Assembly (NCBI GenBank): GCA_029945445.1
Contig: JAQSCO010000053.1
Span: 1 to 64,000 of the forward strand
DNA from: Lacunisphaera sp.
Lineage (GTDB): Bacteria > Verrucomicrobiota > Verrucomicrobiia > Opitutales > Opitutaceae
Length of the DNA stretch: 64,000 nucleotides
Direction: 5' to 3'
The notes under the pieces were generated by a model. It worked only from the letters and a program-made list of their open reading frames with translations. It ran no database searches and was not told the origin of the DNA. This document shows positions 61,587 through 64,000 of this stretch, piece after piece (position 1 is the stretch's first letter; each line of letters starts with the position of its first letter). The position numbers and the translations under genes were made by a program.

Positions 61587-63532
61587 GGCGGGGCGAAGTC
61601 GACATGGAGCGGCGTATCGCCCCCCTTGGTCACCTCCAGGAAACGGACCACGGGCTCGCCGCCCTCGCGCTGGAATGTAAGGCGGTAGCGACCCTGCGGC
61701 AGGGCGGGGATCCGGCGGGGCGTGACGCCCTCGAGGGTCCGGCCGCCCACCTCGAGGGTGAACTTCACGCCGGGCGGATTGCTCGTGATGCTGGCCGCCC
61801 CGATCAGCGGCACGAGGCGCACCACCTCGGGCTTGGTCTCGGCCCCGGCCTTGACCGTGAGCATGACATCGCGCGGCTCAAAGCCCTCGCGCTCCACGTG
61901 CAGCGTGACCGCGCCGGGGGCGACGTCCGTGAAAAGCGCCGGGCTCGGCTTGCGCTCGCGCCGCGGCAGGAGCGTGACCAGGGCGCCGGCCGGCTGCGTC
62001 GTGACCACGAGCGAGCCGGGCGTGTGCGCCGCCTCGTATTCCTTCCACGCGGTCTGCCGGCGGAGCCAGGTGCGGGTCACCTCGGGCTTTTGCCGCTCCG
62101 GCGCGTTGGCGAGGTAGGCGCGCACCTGCTTCTCGGTGTCCTCGAACACCGCCCGCGGGGCGTTGTCCGGGAGCTTGTCGATCAACTGCAGGATCTGCGC
62201 CGGGGCCGGCAGCTCGGCCGGCCCCGTTTCATTGCGCAATTCCTCGAGCCGCTCGCGCACCAGGCGGCCGCGGGGCGACTGTTCCTGGGCGATCGCCTTC
62301 AATTCCGCCAAGGACAATTCGCCGTTGCGCACGCGTTTCTTAAAAGTCTCCCCGGCGAACCGGGCCTCGGTGGCCTCACGGGCCTTCCGGGCCTCCTCGG
62401 TTTTCTTTGCCTCGTCCTGCTGGCGGGCCAGGAGCAGCTTTTGCGCCTCCTCCTGCCGGGCGATCTCCGCCAGGCGCTGACGTTCCACCGCCGCGCGCCG
62501 CTCGGGCCGGACGACCCCGAGGTAATAACCCGCGCCGGCCAGGGCGAGCAGCGCGACGACGGCCACCGGCCACCAACGCCGCCGGGCGGGAGCGGAGCCG
62601 CCGCCCGGGGTCACATCGGCCTTGCCCTCAATGAAAGGCGAAGCGGTCGGAGTCGCCATGGGCACGCCCAGCCGCTGGGCGAGGGCGCGCACGGTCTGCG
62701 GGCGCGCCTTCACGTCCTTGGCGAGGCACGCCGCGATCGCCTCCTCCCACTCGGGCGCGATGGGACCGCCGGTCACGCCGAGTTCCCTGCGGCGCTCGGC
62801 GATGGAAGGCGGCACCTTGGTCTGCACCTGCACGAGGATGTTGCCGGAATAGAACGGCGACTTCCCCGTGAGCAATTCGTAGAGCGTCGCGCCGAACGAG
62901 TAGATGTCGTCCGTCGGATGCTGCCGCTCGCCCAGCATCTGCTGCGGGCTCATGTAGGCCGGCGTGCCCGACGTGCTGGCCTGCGCCGAGACGCGGGACA
63001 CGCTGTCCGAGATGCTGCGCGCGATGCCGAAGTCGGTGACCTTGATGTCGCCGTGCCCATCGACGAGGAGGTTGGCGGGCTTGAGGTCGCGGTGCACCAC
63101 GGCGCCGCGCTCGTGCGCGTAGGCGAGCGCCTCGCAGAGCTGGCGCACCCACCGGCGCAGGGCCGGCGGCTCGAAGACCTGCCCCGGCTGCGCCAGCCGC
63201 CGGTTGGACAGCGTGTCGCCGGAGATATATTCCATCGAGATGGCCGCGTTCGTCTCGTTCTCCACGAAATCGTAGAAGCGCACGATGTTCGCGTGCGTGA
63301 GGTCGAGCGCGCGGCGCGTCTCGCGCTTGAGCTCCTCCATCGCGGGCCGGTCGGATTTCATGACCTCCGGCAAAAATTTCAGGGCGACCTCGCGCTCGAG
63401 CTTGTCGTCCACCGCGAGCCAGACGACGCCCATGCCGCCGCGGCCGAGCAGTTTCTTCAGGGTGAAACGCTGGAAGACCTTCTGCCCGGCGGCATACCCG
63501 AGCACGGTGGCGCCTAGTTCCGTGTCATTCAT
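61583..63532 (-). CDS. transmembrane Ser/Thr protein kinase with PEGA C-terminus
   Basis: Protein of 649 residues. A Hanks-type kinase domain (about 20-285) has GRGGMGVVW, ALKFLP with the ATP-Lys, HRDLKPAN, TDFGIA, and GTPAYMSPQQ as the activation loop, all active-type. A membrane helix (WWPVAVVALLALAGAGYYLGVV, near residue 320) follows, then a coiled segment (AVERQRLAEIARQEEAQKLL) and a periplasmic region with PEGA-like beta repeats (LVVTTQPAGALVTLL, ASITSNPPGVKFTLEV). It senses the envelope and phosphorylates cytoplasmic targets, plausibly those read by the FHA-cyclase. The PP2C gene overlaps its end by four bases. Confidence 0.94.
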   Translation of the reverse strand: MNDTELGATVLGYAAGQKVFQRFTLKKLLGRGGMGVVWLAVDDKLEREVALKFLPEVMKSDRPAMEELKRETRRALDLTHANIVRFYDFVENETNAAISMEYISGDTLSNRRLAQPGQVFEPPALRRWVRQLCEALAYAHERGAVVHRDLKPANLLVDGHGDIKVTDFGIARSISDSVSRVSAQASTSGTPAYMSPQQMLGERQHPTDDIYSFGATLYELLTGKSPFYSGNILVQVQTKVPPSIAERRRELGVTGGPIAPEWEEAIAACLAKDVKARPQTVRALAQRLGVPMATPTASPFIEGKADVTPGGGSAPARRRWWPVAVVALLALAGAGYYLGVVRPERRAAVERQRLAEIARQEEAQKLLLARQQDEAKKTEEARKAREATEARFAGETFKKRVRNGELSLAELKAIAQEQSPRGRLVRERLEELRNETGPAELPAPAQILQLIDKLPDNAPRAVFEDTEKQVRAYLANAPERQKPEVTRTWLRRQTAWKEYEAAHTPGSLVVTTQPAGALVTLLPRRERKPSPALFTDVAPGAVTLHVEREGFEPRDVMLTVKAGAETKPEVVRLVPLIGAASITSNPPGVKFTLEVGGRTLEGVTPRRIPALPQGRYRLTFQREGGEPVVRFLEVTKGGDTPLHVDFAPP

Positions 63533-63561
63533 GGTCGCGGGCGGGCCGGGCGGGGTGCACG

Positions 63562-64000
63562 TCAGCGGTTCTCCCGGACCTCGAGGGTGAAATACTCAAC
63601 GTTGGTGAGCGCGAGCGAGCGGCCCTTGAAGGTGGTGAGGCCCCGGGGCGGCAGCGGGACGCGCTGCCACTCGGCCGGCCCCTCGACCGGTTCCTCGTGC
63701 AGCCCGAGGAACCGCGTGCGGCACGCGAGTTCGAGCGGTAAATCCGTGCGGTTGCGGAAGGTGGCATAGACCTCGAGCGCGCCATTGGGCAGACGGGTGC
63801 CGCCCTGGCGCTCGACCGTGAACGTGGCGGCCGGCGGGGACGAGGCGCCGGATCCGTCCGTCACCTCGCGGTCAAGGATGACCACCTGGTTCAGCTGGCG
63901 GCCCGGCGTCGCCGCCGGCGGGCCGTCAATTTTCCGCGCGGCCAGCGGGTCGTCCGCGGGGGCATGCCGGCAGCCGGTGAATCCGGCGAAAACAACGGCG
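63562..64000 (-). CDS. YcfL/DUF1425-like lipoprotein (partial, 5' end off window)
   Basis: At least 146 residues; the start lies beyond the window. The readable N-terminus VFAGFTGC is a lipobox (Cys at window position near 63970). The domain (EVYATFRNRTDLPLELACRT, then W-QRVPLPPRGLTTFKGRSL) matches DUF1425/YcfL, single-domain envelope lipoproteins. It lies 29 bases upstream of the kinase gene on the same strand and is probably part of that operon. Confidence 0.7.
   Translation of the reverse strand, partial: AVVFAGFTGCRHAPADDPLAARKIDGPPAATPGRQLNQVVILDREVTDGSGASSPPAATFTVERQGGTRLPNGALEVYATFRNRTDLPLELACRTRFLGLHEEPVEGPAEWQRVPLPPRGLTTFKGRSLALTNVEYFTLEVRENR

Overview
The window is GC-rich chromosomal DNA, almost fully coding on both strands. 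The gene set is cobalamin-dependent MetH, a B12 outer-membrane receptor, PduO-type adenosyltransferase, PIN-PhoH ATPase, two class III cyclases, GAF/FHA/REC signalling, GH3 and GH43 glycosidases, and many secreted lipoproteins. Gaps are full of short palindromic repeats. Together this fits a free-living Verrucomicrobiota bacterium, most likely Opitutaceae. That placement is an inference from protein style; no rRNA is present. I saw no tRNA, rRNA, CRISPR array, prophage or intact insertion sequence.

Layout. 0-7 kb: sugar metabolism (ROK kinase + SIS isomerase, PhyH-like dioxygenase, esterase, TIM-barrel isomerase, half-size asparaginase, GH43-like protein). 7-11.3 kb: a CaCA-type exchanger and a two-gene membrane unit that resembles an ExbB/ExbD (MotA/MotB) stator. 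11.4-13.2 kb: peptide deformylase, cobalamin adenosyltransferase and a DUF6580-type membrane protein. 13.3-17.7 kb: GAF-GAF-PAS adenylate cyclase coupled to a coiled-coil protein with exact 36-residue repeats, then PIN-PhoH. 18-24.6 kb: envelope coiled-coil protein, YcaQ-type glycosylase, RecQ, M20 peptidase and an orphan MmeI-type recognition domain. 24.8-33.3 kb: DUF885 peptidase, then btuB-like receptor and metH in divergent orientation, with a cobalamin riboswitch on the btuB side. 33.3-44.5 kb: transporter, broken toxin-antitoxin pair, TetR-controlled redox cluster with two visible operators, aldo/keto reductase and DTW protein. 44.7-55.7 kb: two single-REC regulators around an M3 peptidase, GH3 glucosidase next to a decayed sodium:solute symporter, and a GH43 + alpha-helical-toroid fusion. 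55.8-64 kb: envelope lipoproteins and a signalling island (FHA-cyclase, cNMP-binding membrane protein, PP2C phosphatase, Ser/Thr kinase with PEGA repeats, YcfL-like lipoprotein).

The most unusual signal is the repeat load. At least seven families of short inverted repeats occur, several present twice or more here. They sit mainly between convergent genes, but four repeat-type inserts lie in frame inside metH, each at an inter-domain linker, and one lies inside the ycaQ-like gene. Two copies of an AT-rich perfect 21-bp-arm inverted repeat and two copies of a 115-bp element are also clear by eye.

The only gap over 300 bases is 28646-29264. It holds a palindromic repeat, a run of simple caag/cttgtcac repeats, the cobalamin riboswitch and a possible metH operator. 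The stretch at about 28740-28850 shows nothing I recognise.
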